From: Balneolaceae bacterium UBA3186
GTDB lineage: Bacteria > Bacteroidota > Rhodothermia > Balneolales > Balneolaceae
DNA length: 64,000 nucleotides
Assembly: GCA_002364085.1 (NCBI GenBank)
Contig: DEXK01000004.1
Span: 1 to 64,000, forward strand
Reading direction: 5' to 3'
Shown: positions 26,669 through 36,900 of the stretch, piece after piece
How the letters are laid out: each line of letters begins with the position of its first letter
How positions within the stretch are numbered: the stretch's first letter is position 1
Notes under the pieces: generated by a model
Databases searched by the model: none
What the model was told of the DNA's origin: nothing
The model's input: only the letters and a program-made list of their open reading frames with translations
Translations under genes and position numbers: made by a program

Positions 26669-27555
26669 GTTGTATGGTTGTCTTCTATGAGTGAGGATGT
26701 TTCCGAATCAAGCTCAACCTCAATTGTGCTGTGGCTAAAATTGTACGGTTTTAAAATTTTCCGGATTTCTTTTTTTGCTTCAATAATTTCAGAGTAATCT
26801 GAAACTCCCTGTAAGATCAGATGGGCTGTAAAAACATGGCGTTCACCATCAAGCGACCACAAGTGAAGATGCTTGGTTTCATCTACAAAATCTTTTTCTA
26901 AAAATTTAGACTCTAACTCTTCTACGCTAACATCATCAGGGCTACCTTGAAGAAATACATATAACGTTTCTTTTAGTCTTTTGATAACATTCCAGAGAAC
27001 ATAAGCAGTAATTAGAATTGAAAGTGCAGGGTCTAAGTAATGAATATCTTGAAATATCAAAACAATCGAGACGATCAGTACAGCAGCCCAACCTAACACA
27101 TCTTCTAGCAAGTGCCAGGAAATAACTTTTTCATTGAGAGTTTTTCCGTCGCTAACCTTCCACGCAGCGTAGCCATTTACACTTACCCCAATAATGGCAA
27201 AAATAAGCATTCCTTGAGCATCTGTATGTTCCGGGGTGATAATACGAGCGACCGCTTCATTAATAACAAAGATGGAGCCCGCTATTAAAACAAGGCTGTT
27301 TATTAACGCTCCGAGAAGGGAAAACCGTGTATAACCGAAAGTGAACGAGCGATTTGCTCCTTGTTTAGATTTGTGATCCAAATACCATGACAATCCAAGT
27401 GAGATACTATCACCAAGATCGTGTAATGCATCCGAAATAATGGCAACACTATTTACGTATAATCCGCCAAAAAATTCAAGGACGGTAAATCCTATATTGA
27501 GGAAAAAGGCAATTTTAATATTCCCTTCTTGATTATGGTGATGATCATGTGTCAT
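26665..27555 (-). CDS. czcD: CDF-family divalent cation exporter
   Basis: A 296-aa cation-diffusion-facilitator that exports Zn2+ or similar ions in exchange for protons. The N-terminus is His-rich (MTHDHHHNQ). Metal-site motifs are SDALHDLGDS (HxxxD) in the second helix and HLLEDVLGW (HxxxD) in the fifth. Six membrane helices and the C-terminal ferredoxin-like cytoplasmic domain (HLHLWSLDGERHVFTAH) are all visible. It overlaps the regulator gene by 4 bp and lies 30 bp after another CDF-like gene. Confidence 0.92.
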   Translation of the reverse strand: MTHDHHHNQEGNIKIAFFLNIGFTVLEFFGGLYVNSVAIISDALHDLGDSISLGLSWYLDHKSKQGANRSFTFGYTRFSLLGALINSLVLIAGSIFVINEAVARIITPEHTDAQGMLIFAIIGVSVNGYAAWKVSDGKTLNEKVISWHLLEDVLGWAAVLIVSIVLIFQDIHYLDPALSILITAYVLWNVIKRLKETLYVFLQGSPDDVSVEELESKFLEKDFVDETKHLHLWSLDGERHVFTAHLILQGVSDYSEIIEAKKEIRKILKPYNFSHSTIEVELDSETSSLIEDNHTT

Positions 27556-27585
27556 GGGATATGAATTTGAGTGTCACTAATTATG

Positions 27586-28380
27586 TTACCTACTTAATTG
27601 TAGGATTTTTATGGCTCCACGAATCACAAAACTGAATACAATCGCCCCGATTATCAGATCTGGTAGTTTACTATCAAACCAAAAAACAAGTACTCCGGCT
27701 AATATCACCCCACCATTCACAATAATGTCATTGGATGTAAATATAGCACTTGCCTGCATGTGAGCTTCATCGCTTTTAGCTTTATTGATCAGCCAGAGCG
27801 AAACCAGGTTACCGATAAGGGCCAGTAATGCTACGACGATCATCCACTCAAAAAGAGGTGTTTCGCTTTCGCTGAAAAATCTTCGCAGTACCTCTGAGAA
27901 GCCTAAAAGCGCCAATCCCATCTGAAAATAGCCACTAAATTTAGCTACTTTTTTCTTTCTGTAAATAGTACCGCCAATCGCAAACAGACTTAGTGCATAT
28001 ACGATGGAATCAGCAAGCATATCGAGTGAGTCTGCTATCAAACCCATAGAGTTTGAAATCCATCCGGTGGTCATCTCTACTACAAAGAAGCCGAAATTGA
28101 TGCCAAGCACCCACCACAATATTTTTCGCTGTTTTGACTCATTAGCAGCCAACGGCAACTCTGCTTCATCTTCCGTGTTTTCCAGCCGGTCGTTGAGTTT
28201 GAGTTCGCTAATGGCCTGATGGATGATTTCTACTCCATCTGTATGATATACTTCCAGTTTGCGATTAGGGATATCAAAAGAAAGCTGTTTTACCTCATTA
28301 TAAGGTTCCAGCTTCATGCGGATCATTTCCTCCTCTGAAGGGCAATCCATTTTGCTGATGTGGAATGTGGATTTTTTCAA
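27586..28380 (-). CDS. Cation transporter with degenerate HMA-like N-domain
   Basis: A 264-aa protein. Residues 1-60 look like an HMA fold in which the metal motif is replaced by KMDCPSEEEM. Residues about 85-264 contain CDF-like helices with ADSLDMLADS (DxxxD) and FTSNDIIVNGG. It lacks the normal CDF C-terminal domain. The start is TTG at 28380, two bases after the upstream ATPase stop codon, and the next ATG would remove the first ten residues, including the first strand. It therefore probably depends on coupling with the upstream gene. Cation export is the family role; the metal is not defined. Confidence 0.8.
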   Translation of the reverse strand: MKKSTFHISKMDCPSEEEMIRMKLEPYNEVKQLSFDIPNRKLEVYHTDGVEIIHQAISELKLNDRLENTEDEAELPLAANESKQRKILWWVLGINFGFFVVEMTTGWISNSMGLIADSLDMLADSIVYALSLFAIGGTIYRKKKVAKFSGYFQMGLALLGFSEVLRRFFSESETPLFEWMIVVALLALIGNLVSLWLINKAKSDEAHMQASAIFTSNDIIVNGGVILAGVLVFWFDSKLPDLIIGAIVFSFVIRGAIKILQLSR

Positions 28381-28382
28381 TT

Positions 28383-30884
28383 TTACTTTTTATAAGCCAA
28401 CAATCGTAACGCATTAAATACTACTACCAGCGTAGAGCCTTCATGAATCAGTACGGCAATACCTATGTTGGCAAAGCTGAAAACTGTGGCTGGTATTAAT
28501 AAAGCCACAATACCCAAACTAACCCAGAGGTTTTGCTTGATAATGCCTTTGGCTTTTCTACTCAAACCGATAGCAAAAGGCAAGGTCTCCAGCTTGTCGG
28601 CCATTAAGGCAATATCAGCTGTTTCTAGGGCTACATCACTGCCAGCTGCTCCCATGGCAATCCCTACCGTGCTGTTTGCCATTGCCGGGGCATCATTTAC
28701 GCCATCGCCCACCATCGCTACTTTGGATTCTTTCTCCCTGAGCTCTTTGATGGCTTCAACCTTTTCTTCCGGCAGCAAACTACCCCAGGCATCCGTAAGG
28801 CCAATCTCTTTAGCCACTGCATCGGCGACTTTTTGGTTATCACCCGTAAGCATGATCATACGCTTGATACCGATTTCTTTCAATCGTTCCAATGTTTTTT
28901 TAGCTTCCTTTCTCGGGGTATCCATCAGGGCAATAATGCCAATGTATTTGTCATTTTGACGGATCAGCATGGTGGTATTGCCCGCTGATTCCAGCGACTT
29001 TACTTTTTCTTCTGTTTCGTTCTCCGGTTTTTTATCGTCCAGAGATTCAAAGAGTTCCAGGTTGCCGATGTACACTTTGTCCTCACCCAGAGAGGCTTTA
29101 ATCCCCTTACCAAGTACCGCTTCCAGGTCTTTTGCTTCTGGAATATCAGCCCCATCCAATCGCTCTTTACCATCCCGCACTACAGCTTTGGCCAGAGGAT
29201 GGTCACTGAGGTTTTCTACGGCTACTGCTATTTTCAACAACTCGTCCTTGTTTATATCACCCAATGGAATTACTTTAGTTAGTTTGGGCTTACCTTCTGT
29301 TAGCGTTCCGGTTTTGTCAAAAGCCAGTGCGGTGAGTACACCCAGGTCTTCCAAGGGTCGACCACCTTTGATGAGCACTCCACTTTTGGCGGCCCTTGCT
29401 ACTCCGCTTAATACTGCACTTGGGGTGGCTATCGCCAAAGCGCAAGGGCTGGCTGCCACCAATACGGCCATTGCGCGATAGAAACTTTCGCTAAAAGTTT
29501 CGTCCAGTACCAAAAATGCGAAATTGAGTACAACTACCAAGACTAGGACAGCTGGTACAAAATATTTCTCAAATTTATCGGTGAGTCGCTGTGTAGGTGA
29601 TTTCTGAGTTTGGGCTTCATTCACCAATTTAACTAGACGGGAGAGGGTTGAATCCTTCGCAACTTTAGTAACTTTGATTTCCAGCGTATTGTTCCCATTG
29701 ATAGTGCCAGAAAAAGCACGGTTCTCATCTTTGATGTCGTCTTCCTGCGACCAGTCTTTTTCGGGATTATCCACCGGTTCTTTATCTACCGGTACACTTT
29801 CTCCGGTAATAGGAGCTTGATTAACGCTACTTTGACCACTCACCACCACACCATCAGCAGAAATTTTGCTATTGGGCTTCACCACAATAATGTCACCGAT
29901 GCTCAATTCCTCAATACCGACTTCTTCTGTCTTACCATTTCTCTTAAGCAACGCGGTTTTAGGAGCGAGTTCTGCCAAAGCCTTTATAGACTTTCTGGCT
30001 TTGTTCATAGCATAATGTTCCAGAGCGTGTCCCATACTGAACAAAAATAACAGCAAAGCACCTTCTGCCCATTCGCCTAAAATAGCAGCGCCAATGGCTG
30101 CAACCAGCATAAGGAAATCAATTTCAAAACCGCCTTTTGCCACTGTTTGAATGGCTTCTTTAGCCGTAAAATAGCCGCCAAAGAAATAGGCACCGATGTA
30201 TAATGCGAGGCTCACCCAGGAAGGCAGAGCATCTACATAAGACAGTCCAAAGCCAATACCGAGCAATGCTCCACAGATAATGGAAAAGATGAGCTCCGTA
30301 TTTTTACCGAAAATACCACCGTGAGAGTGTTCATGATTTTCACCTTCCTCATGGTCGTGGTCTTTTTTATCTTCTTTTTGATCTTCGCCCTTTTTAGTTT
30401 CTTCTATCTTCTCAAGAAATAGTTCGGCACTTACATGAGTTTCTAGTACATCAAGGCCCTTATTTTTCAAGGTTTTCAAGATTGCTGCTTCATCTAATTT
30501 GGTCAAATCAAATTCAACCCGAACCATACCGGAAGCTGATATGGAGATTTCTAAAATGCCCTCTATTCCCTGAAGATCATGTTCAATATTTCGAGCATGG
30601 CGGGTATGCCGGATTCCATCCACTTCTATAAGTTTATGTCCAAATTTCTGCGTTATTTCCGCCCCGCTTTGCTCCGCCAAGGTCTGTATTCGATTTATGG
30701 AGATTAGCTCCGGGTTGTAATGAAAGCATAGCTGAGGTACGCCATCCTCCGTTTTATCTGCTACATGCACTTTTTCAAGACCTTTCTTGTCATTAAGATG
30801 TTGAATGAGTTTTTGCACACACTGATCCTTCTCATCCGGTACCTCTGGCAAGAGCAATGGTATTTTTATTTGTATCTTTTTCAT
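28383..30884 (-). CDS. P1B-4 type Co/Zn/Fe-exporting P-type ATPase
   Basis: An 833-aa P1B ATPase. The metal site is S479-P-C481 (ASPCALA) rather than CPC, and the last helix has IHEGSTLVVVFNALR, the HEG(S/G)T pattern of P1B-4 pumps (CoaT/CtpD/CzcP type). DKTGT, SDHPLA and GDGVNDAP are intact. The long N-part has two HMA-like folds without CxxC (HTRHARN stands at the usual place), then a His-rich stretch KKDHDHEEGENHEHSHGG (residues about 180-197). It is the first gene of the operon that runs down to 24078, with a 194-bp gap upstream that holds the promoter. Confidence 0.88.
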   Translation of the reverse strand: MKKIQIKIPLLLPEVPDEKDQCVQKLIQHLNDKKGLEKVHVADKTEDGVPQLCFHYNPELISINRIQTLAEQSGAEITQKFGHKLIEVDGIRHTRHARNIEHDLQGIEGILEISISASGMVRVEFDLTKLDEAAILKTLKNKGLDVLETHVSAELFLEKIEETKKGEDQKEDKKDHDHEEGENHEHSHGGIFGKNTELIFSIICGALLGIGFGLSYVDALPSWVSLALYIGAYFFGGYFTAKEAIQTVAKGGFEIDFLMLVAAIGAAILGEWAEGALLLFLFSMGHALEHYAMNKARKSIKALAELAPKTALLKRNGKTEEVGIEELSIGDIIVVKPNSKISADGVVVSGQSSVNQAPITGESVPVDKEPVDNPEKDWSQEDDIKDENRAFSGTINGNNTLEIKVTKVAKDSTLSRLVKLVNEAQTQKSPTQRLTDKFEKYFVPAVLVLVVVLNFAFLVLDETFSESFYRAMAVLVAASPCALAIATPSAVLSGVARAAKSGVLIKGGRPLEDLGVLTALAFDKTGTLTEGKPKLTKVIPLGDINKDELLKIAVAVENLSDHPLAKAVVRDGKERLDGADIPEAKDLEAVLGKGIKASLGEDKVYIGNLELFESLDDKKPENETEEKVKSLESAGNTTMLIRQNDKYIGIIALMDTPRKEAKKTLERLKEIGIKRMIMLTGDNQKVADAVAKEIGLTDAWGSLLPEEKVEAIKELREKESKVAMVGDGVNDAPAMANSTVGIAMGAAGSDVALETADIALMADKLETLPFAIGLSRKAKGIIKQNLWVSLGIVALLIPATVFSFANIGIAVLIHEGSTLVVVFNALRLLAYKK

Positions 30885-31078
30885 GTGTATTGTGCTTTGT
30901 TAGTTATAAAATTTTAAACTCAACAAAATAATAACTTACTTTTACTATACTAAACTAAATTGTTACACAACTCGTCGAGGTTCAATATTGGCAGTAAATG
31001 CTACGTAATTGTATCTAAATTGCTCTGGAATCAATTAGGAGTTTAAATATGTTCTTTGCTTTCTTTTTCTATTCATAG

Positions 31079-31849
31079 TTATTTTTTCCGTGATAGATTT
31101 TTATTGATATACTTGAGTGCTTCAGGTATGTCAAGCTCTCGTGTGCCATTACCTGTACGGATATAAAAATAAGAACGGTCATTATCTCGCAGATAAACTG
31201 GTGAGTCGCTTTTTAAGATAAAAAGATGGCAGATATCAACGCCATCCATTTGGAATAAAGATACCTCTACATTAGAGCAAAAATTAGTACCTAACTTAGT
31301 AGATACTAATTGCATAATATATTGTTCAAAGCTATCTCTATCTGGTTTCTTCAGAGTTGCATAATCTTCCTGTAAACCAAGAAGGTTTCCATCATCATCA
31401 ATGCCAATAAAAAGATGTCCTCCCTGGGTATTCATAAACCCGGCAATTGTTTTTGCTACAGTGTACTCCAAAGCTTTATTTGTCTTAGATTGTCTTAAGT
31501 CCCACCTCAAGGTAGATTTGAATTCTACTTGTTGGTTTTCTCCAGTCTCAATCAACTTTTTTATCTCTTTAAGCTTTTCTTGAAAACTGTTAGATTTGAA
31601 TATTTTTTGCCTAAACATATAAATAATTGACAGAGTTACACCAAACAAACCAAATAAAGCTTTAGTAATAGTCTGGTCTAAATCCCAGGAACCAAGCACC
31701 TGCTGATAAGAAGTAAGCAGAAGTTCCCCCCAACTTCCGTAATCTCCTTGAATGTCAAATATTTGAAGTGTAATAGCCAAGGGTTGTATTATAAATACAC
31801 CAATGACTATTCCACAAAGGATAAAATAAAGTAATTTTTTTTTATTCAC
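31079..31849 (-). CDS. Membrane-anchored AlbA_2 (Schlafen-like) domain protein
   Basis: A 256-aa protein. Two membrane helices lie at about residues 8-29 and 61-78. The cytoplasmic part (about 100-225) is an AlbA_2 domain with GENQQVEFKSTLRWDLRQ (residues about 103-120), KTIAGFMNTQGGHLFIGIDD and ending YIRTGNGTRELD. AlbA_2 domains are usually soluble DNA- or RNA-linked domains, also found in Schlafen-type proteins. It starts at GTG (31849). It is the downstream end of the CzcCBA operon or a separate gene 54 bp after it. No function proposed. Confidence 0.78.
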   Translation of the reverse strand: MNKKKLLYFILCGIVIGVFIIQPLAITLQIFDIQGDYGSWGELLLTSYQQVLGSWDLDQTITKALFGLFGVTLSIIYMFRQKIFKSNSFQEKLKEIKKLIETGENQQVEFKSTLRWDLRQSKTNKALEYTVAKTIAGFMNTQGGHLFIGIDDDGNLLGLQEDYATLKKPDRDSFEQYIMQLVSTKLGTNFCSNVEVSLFQMDGVDICHLFILKSDSPVYLRDNDRSYFYIRTGNGTRELDIPEALKYINKNLSRKK

Positions 31850-31903
31850 TGCATTCTGTTTTAATGTGTCTTAAGAACGTTTTTGATATGTAATGAATGA
31901 AAA

Positions 31904-32260
31904 CTATTTATCTAAAATTTTAACAGAGATTGGAGCCATTTTATCTTCCATTTTTTCAAGCTCAACTTCAATTTTTGTACCTTCTTTTAACTCAGAAAAA
32001 GGAACTGTTTCTTCGTTTTTTTTAAGTGTAGTTTCACCAATAAAATTTAAACGAACTAAAGAATCATCATTTAGTTTTAGATAGAATTCCCGTGCAGGTT
32101 CAACCGCATCAGTAACTATGCCGGTATAAGTTCCCGAACTAACTAAAACAGTATCTTTTTCCTTTCCACAAAATTGTAAGATAGTTAAGCTTATTAAAAT
32201 TAAAGCTATAAAAACTAAAGGTGTTCTTATTCTTTTTTTTATTTCTTTAGGTTTAAACAT
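31904..32260 (-). CDS. Small membrane-anchored beta-rich protein of the Czc operon
   Basis: A 118-aa protein with a membrane segment or uncleaved signal at residues about 14-32 (PLVFIALILISLTILQFCG) that could also be read as a lipobox ending FC. The exported part is a short OB-like beta domain (TYTGIVTDAVEPAREFYLKL, residues about 44-63) with a closing acidic strand. No metal motif is visible. It lies 25 bp after the PII-like gene, so it is part of the czc operon. Family not recognised. Confidence 0.6.
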   Translation of the reverse strand: MFKPKEIKKRIRTPLVFIALILISLTILQFCGKEKDTVLVSSGTYTGIVTDAVEPAREFYLKLNDDSLVRLNFIGETTLKKNEETVPFSELKEGTKIEVELEKMEDKMAPISVKILDK

Positions 32261-32285
32261 AGATATAAAATTTTAAGTGTTAGGT

Positions 32286-32618
32286 TTATACAAGATGCAA
32301 AGGCTCTCCGTTTTTTACCCGATATGCCTCTTTTATATCTGTTACATAAATAATCCCATCAGCAGGGTTCGTTGTTTTAGCATGCTTACAGATAAGAGCT
32401 ATCACAGTTCCTACCTCCTCATTGTGGCAAACAAGTTCTAATTTTACAATCGGGCTGTCTGTAAAGTGAAAGTCCAAAGATGGAGAAGCGTCAGGGTTTT
32501 TGTAGGCTCCCGTTCCTTCACCTTTAGATAATGTAACACTGTCGAAACCTTTCTCTTTTAAAGATCCAACCACTGTTTCTACTCTTTTTGGCTTAATAAA
32601 TGCTTTTACTTCTTTCAT
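32286..32618 (-). CDS. PII-like signalling protein of the metal-efflux (PII-NG) type
   Basis: A 110-aa PII-superfamily protein: MKEVKAFIKPKRVETVVGSL at the start, VKLELVCHNEEVGTVIALI in the middle and GIIYVTDIKEAYRVKNGE at the end. The T-loop region reads GEGTGAYKNPDASPSLDFH and lacks the uridylylated tyrosine context of GlnB/GlnK, and no amtB or glnA lies nearby. A PII subgroup encoded next to CzcCBA-type efflux genes is known, and position here, 70 bp after the CzcB gene, fits it. The ligand and partner are not established. Confidence 0.85.
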   Translation of the reverse strand: MKEVKAFIKPKRVETVVGSLKEKGFDSVTLSKGEGTGAYKNPDASPSLDFHFTDSPIVKLELVCHNEEVGTVIALICKHAKTTNPADGIIYVTDIKEAYRVKNGEPLHLV

Positions 32619-32688
32619 ATTTCTGGTATTTAGTTTGACCTAAACCGGTTTTTTCTGCCGGTTAAGGTTCTTTATTTCTATTCTTTAA

Positions 32689-33900
32689 TTAATGGCCGTG
32701 AGAAGTCTGGCTTTTTTTCATTTCCGCGATCAGGGAGTAAGCGTTATTCCATGCAACTTTTGTGTCTGGTGGCAAAGTTTCTAATAATTTTATTTCAACC
32801 CATCCGTCTTTTTCCAGGCCAGTTTTTATTTCAATTGGAGTGAATTCCCATTCTGTTTCTCCATTTTCCTGATGCTCTTCGGCACTAAACATATACGTTT
32901 TACCTTCGTCATCAATAATGGCTTCTTCCGGTAACGCGAATACTTCCTTGTCTGTGGTATAAATACTGCCATTGATATACATTCCGGGAATTAAAAACCC
33001 TTCTTTCTGATCGATTTCGGCATGTACATGAACCGCTTTCGGGTTTTGCTCGAACTGCTTTCCTACGGAGTATATCTTACCTGTTAATCTTCCATTAGGG
33101 ACAGATTGGACAGTAAAAGAAACTTCCTGTCCCTTTTTAACTTGATACACATCTTTTTCAAAAACCATCAAATCAGCATGTATATGTTCGTTATTAACAA
33201 TCATAAATAATTCTGTTTGTGGTTCAACATATTGCCCGATTTGAATATTAACGTCTTCAATGTATCCGTCAATAGGACTAACAATAGGCACCGCCTCGTA
33301 AATATTTCCACTTCTGATTTTTTCAATACTCATACTCAGTTGTTTTAACTGCGCCTCATACCCCTTAACTTCAGCAACCGTAGCTTTGTACTCTGCTTGT
33401 GTTTTTTGGAGTGCCTGACCAGAACCAACCTCTCCTTCATATAATCTTTGTTGCCTTGCAAGTTCTTTTTCCAGATACAACATTTGCTCGTACGTACGCA
33501 TGTATTGTGTTTGGATATTTGTAAGATTAGGATGAGCTGCGTAAGCCAGCACTTGATTTTTAGAAACTTTATCTCCTTCAATAACTTCAATGGAAGTAAC
33601 ATTAGCTCCTAAAATTGCAGTTACGGTAGCCTCATGTTGCGGAGGTACTTCCAGCTGCCCGTTTGCCTTTATGATGCCTGAAAGATTACGGGTTGGAAGC
33701 GTATCAACATTCATTTCAAGACTGTTAAATTTTAGTTGCGAAAGGTGTGCAGCATTAGCTTCTTCATTTTCTTCACTCTGCATTAAGGATGCATTTTCGG
33801 TTGCTATGGCTTCGTTATCTTCAACTTGTGATGTGTTGCAAGCCGCAAAAAAAGATAGAAGTAAGATTAGTACGGTTATATTTATTCGTTGGATATTCAT
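32689..33900 (-). CDS. czcB: CzcB-like RND periplasmic adaptor lipoprotein
   Basis: A 403-aa membrane-fusion protein that links the inner-membrane RND pump to the outer-membrane channel. The N-terminus is a lipoprotein signal with lipobox FAAC (Cys21) followed by NTSQ. Seen are the barrel-sandwich (ASVIEGDKVSKNQVLAYA-like, read as VIEGDKVSKNQVLAYA), the helical hairpin, IVSPIDGYIEDVNIQIGQYV and GLEKDGWVEIK. A His-containing tail (QTSHGH) may bind metal. It lies 23 bp after the CzcA-TolC fusion, in a shared operon. Confidence 0.92.
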   Translation of the reverse strand: MNIQRINITVLILLLSFFAACNTSQVEDNEAIATENASLMQSEENEEANAAHLSQLKFNSLEMNVDTLPTRNLSGIIKANGQLEVPPQHEATVTAILGANVTSIEVIEGDKVSKNQVLAYAAHPNLTNIQTQYMRTYEQMLYLEKELARQQRLYEGEVGSGQALQKTQAEYKATVAEVKGYEAQLKQLSMSIEKIRSGNIYEAVPIVSPIDGYIEDVNIQIGQYVEPQTELFMIVNNEHIHADLMVFEKDVYQVKKGQEVSFTVQSVPNGRLTGKIYSVGKQFEQNPKAVHVHAEIDQKEGFLIPGMYINGSIYTTDKEVFALPEEAIIDDEGKTYMFSAEEHQENGETEWEFTPIEIKTGLEKDGWVEIKLLETLPPDTKVAWNNAYSLIAEMKKSQTSHGH

Positions 33901-33923
33901 GATATTGTTTTTTAAAAAATTAA

Positions 33924-36900
33924 TTACTTGTTAGAAGTATTCAGGTAGTATTCTAATTCATATCTACTATTCAGATAATTGCTGAAAGCGTCCCATGAAT
34001 CTACCTCTATCTGTATGGCATCCCTGATATTTTGAAGAAACATCACGTAGTCAATAGCTCCTTCTTTATATGCCGTGAGTGCACCTTTTCGTTGCTCTTC
34101 TGCCAGGGGCAGTGCTTCTTCTTTATAATATTCCCAGGAATTCAGCCACTTTAAGTAGTTTTCCTGCATACTGTTGTACATACTGTTCAACTCTTTTTGT
34201 GCCTGATTAAGGTTTTGACGGGCAATATTAGTTTGGATTTTAGAGGATTGCGTTTTTCCAAGATTTCCCCAAAAAAGTAAAGGGAAACGAACACCCAACT
34301 CATATTTGTAGAAACCGGATTGATTTGCGATTTCCTGAAATCCATAACTCGCACTAAATTTTGGCAGAAACTGGCTTTGATCTTTCTTAACCACTGCTTC
34401 AGCCACCTCAACTTTTTGCTCCATCATAGTTAAATAAGGATGATTATTAAGAGCATCTTTATTAAAATTGATTGGTTCATCTAACTCTTCAACCGATACA
34501 TTTTTTACCGTATAAAGAGAATCGCCTTCAAACCATTTATTAAGTTTCCGAACAGCACTCAGATAGTCTCTGAAGGCTTGTTCTTTTTGAATCTTAATTT
34601 TATTAGCCTGATTTAGTGTTGAAAGATACTCCAATCTGGAAGTGGCTTCCGTTTCAAGGCGTAGTTCTGCGGCTCTGGAAATATCAGTAAACTGTGCAAA
34701 TAACTTATCCAGTACATTATATTTTCGCTTTGCACTGAAAACATCCGCCCAGTTTTGCTTTACCATCAATTCTACCTGAACGTATGTGAGTTCGGCACTT
34801 TGCTCTGCAAGCTGTTCGTTTTCTTTTTGAAGCTTTAACCGAGAGGGAATTCCCAAAAGATCAAACTCCTGAGACACGCCAAATTTAGTTTCAATTCCAT
34901 CCGCACCGTTTCCCACTTCTTCCTTGCCCGTGAACACCCGAGTATCACCGATTTCCCAAGCAGTTTTACGGAGTGCTTGTTGACTTTCTATTTCAAGTTG
35001 TGCTGCTTTTATAGCCGGATAGTTATCCATTGCTTTTTTTACAGCTTGCTCTAAAGAAAGCTCCTGAAGATTAGTTGTTTGTACCGGCTGTGCTTGTACC
35101 ACACCTGACATAAATAAACTTCCGGTCGCCATTAAAAGAAACACAGAAGCTGTAATTGATTTTCTCTTTAACTTTTTCAGATTTCTTTTTTCAACAAAAG
35201 AATATAATACTGGAAGAATAATCAGAGTAAGTAAAGTTGCACTAATTAAACCACCAATTACAACCGTTGCTAAAGGTCGCTGAACCTCGGCACCGGCGGA
35301 GGCTGAAAAAGCCATCGGAGTGAATCCCATAATAGCTGCAATAGCCGTTAATAAAATAGGGCGAAGTCTTTCTTTAGTTCCTATTAAAATCCGTTCTTTC
35401 AAATCAGTTACTCCTTCTTCTTTTAATGAATTAAATCGGCTTATGAGTACGAGTCCATTGAGTACCGCTACTCCAAAGAGCACAATAAAGCCCACTCCCG
35501 CAGAAATACTAAAGGACATATCTCTGAGTGCCAGAAAGAATATTCCTCCAATTGCGGCTAATGGTATAGCCAGATAAATCATGACCGATTGAGAGAATGA
35601 ATTCAATGCAAAATAGAGCAGGATAAAGATCAGAAACAGGGCAATAGGCACAACGATCGATAATCTGCTTTTTGCACGTTGCAGATTTTCAAATTCTCCA
35701 CCATAAGTGATATAGTAACCTACGGGAAGCTCTAATTCTGCATCCAGTTTTTGCTGTATATCATTAACAACAGATTCTACATCACGGCCGCGGGTGTTTA
35801 TACCGACAGATGTTCGCCGGAATGTGTTATCACGGGAAATCTGCATGGGACCGGGTTGGTAACTGATATCTGCAATTTCTTCAATAGGCACTTGTGAACC
35901 GCTCGGCAGGTCAATATACATTGAACGTAAATCTTCGATACTTTGACGGTTCGCTTCGTCAAAGCGAACAACTAAGTCAAATCTTCGCTCTCCTTCGAAT
36001 ACAACCCCAGCCGTTCCTCCTGCAAATGCCGTGCTTACATAATCATTTAGTTTGGTGATGTTAAGACCATATTGAGCTACTTTTTGACGATTATATCTCA
36101 CCGTCATTTGAGGGAGTCCCGCTGTTTTTTCGGGATTTACATCTCCCACACCCGGTACGGTTTGGATTAGCGTGGACATTTCTTCTGCTTTCTGTGCAAG
36201 AATTTCAAGATCGTCGCCATACAGTTTAACAGCTACATCTTCTCTGACTCCTGTAATTAACTCATTGAATCGCAGTTCCACCGGCTGGCTGAATACCAAA
36301 TTAACGCCTACAAGTTCTTGGTTCAGCTTCTCTTTAATTTTTGCAATTAGCTCATCTTTCGAGGATACGGTCGTCCATTTAGTTTTATCTTTTTCTAAAA
36401 TGATTGCCATGTCCGCAATATCCATGGGCATGGGATCAGTAGGGATATCTGCTACACCAATTCGAGATACTACGGTTTTAATCTCAGGAAAATTATTTAG
36501 TAGAATATCCTGAGTTTTTGTAGAAATATCGATGGCTTCACTTAATCCGCTTCCGGGTCTTATTAATGCTTGCATGGCAATATCTCCTTCATCAAGTTGT
36601 GGAATAAATTCACCACCCATTCGAGAAAAGGTAAATAATGATCCTAAAAACAGAATCACAGCTGCACTAATTACAATTAACTTTCTTTTTAATGCTAATT
36701 CTAAAAGAGGATTGTAAACACGTTGAAGCGCTCCAATGAGCTTGTTACTTAGTTTTTCGAGTGCCTGTTCAAATCGTGCAAACCATCCATTTTTATTGAC
36801 AGAAGGCTTCATAACTAATGATGAAATCATAGGAACGTACGTAAGGCAAAGAATAATAGCTCCTATCACTGCATAGCCAAAAGTAAAGGCCATTGGGCGG

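Noticed and set aside
28465..29481. Two long plus-strand frames (164 and 170 aa) opposite the P1B-4 ATPase gene
   Set aside because: Ser/Ala/Leu-rich composition typical of reversed coding sequence; the ATPase frame is complete and conserved across the same bases.
30885..31078. Riboswitch or small RNA in the 194-bp gap before the P1B-4 ATPase
   Set aside because: AT-rich with no stable long hairpin or known aptamer pattern that I can see; a plain promoter region is enough.
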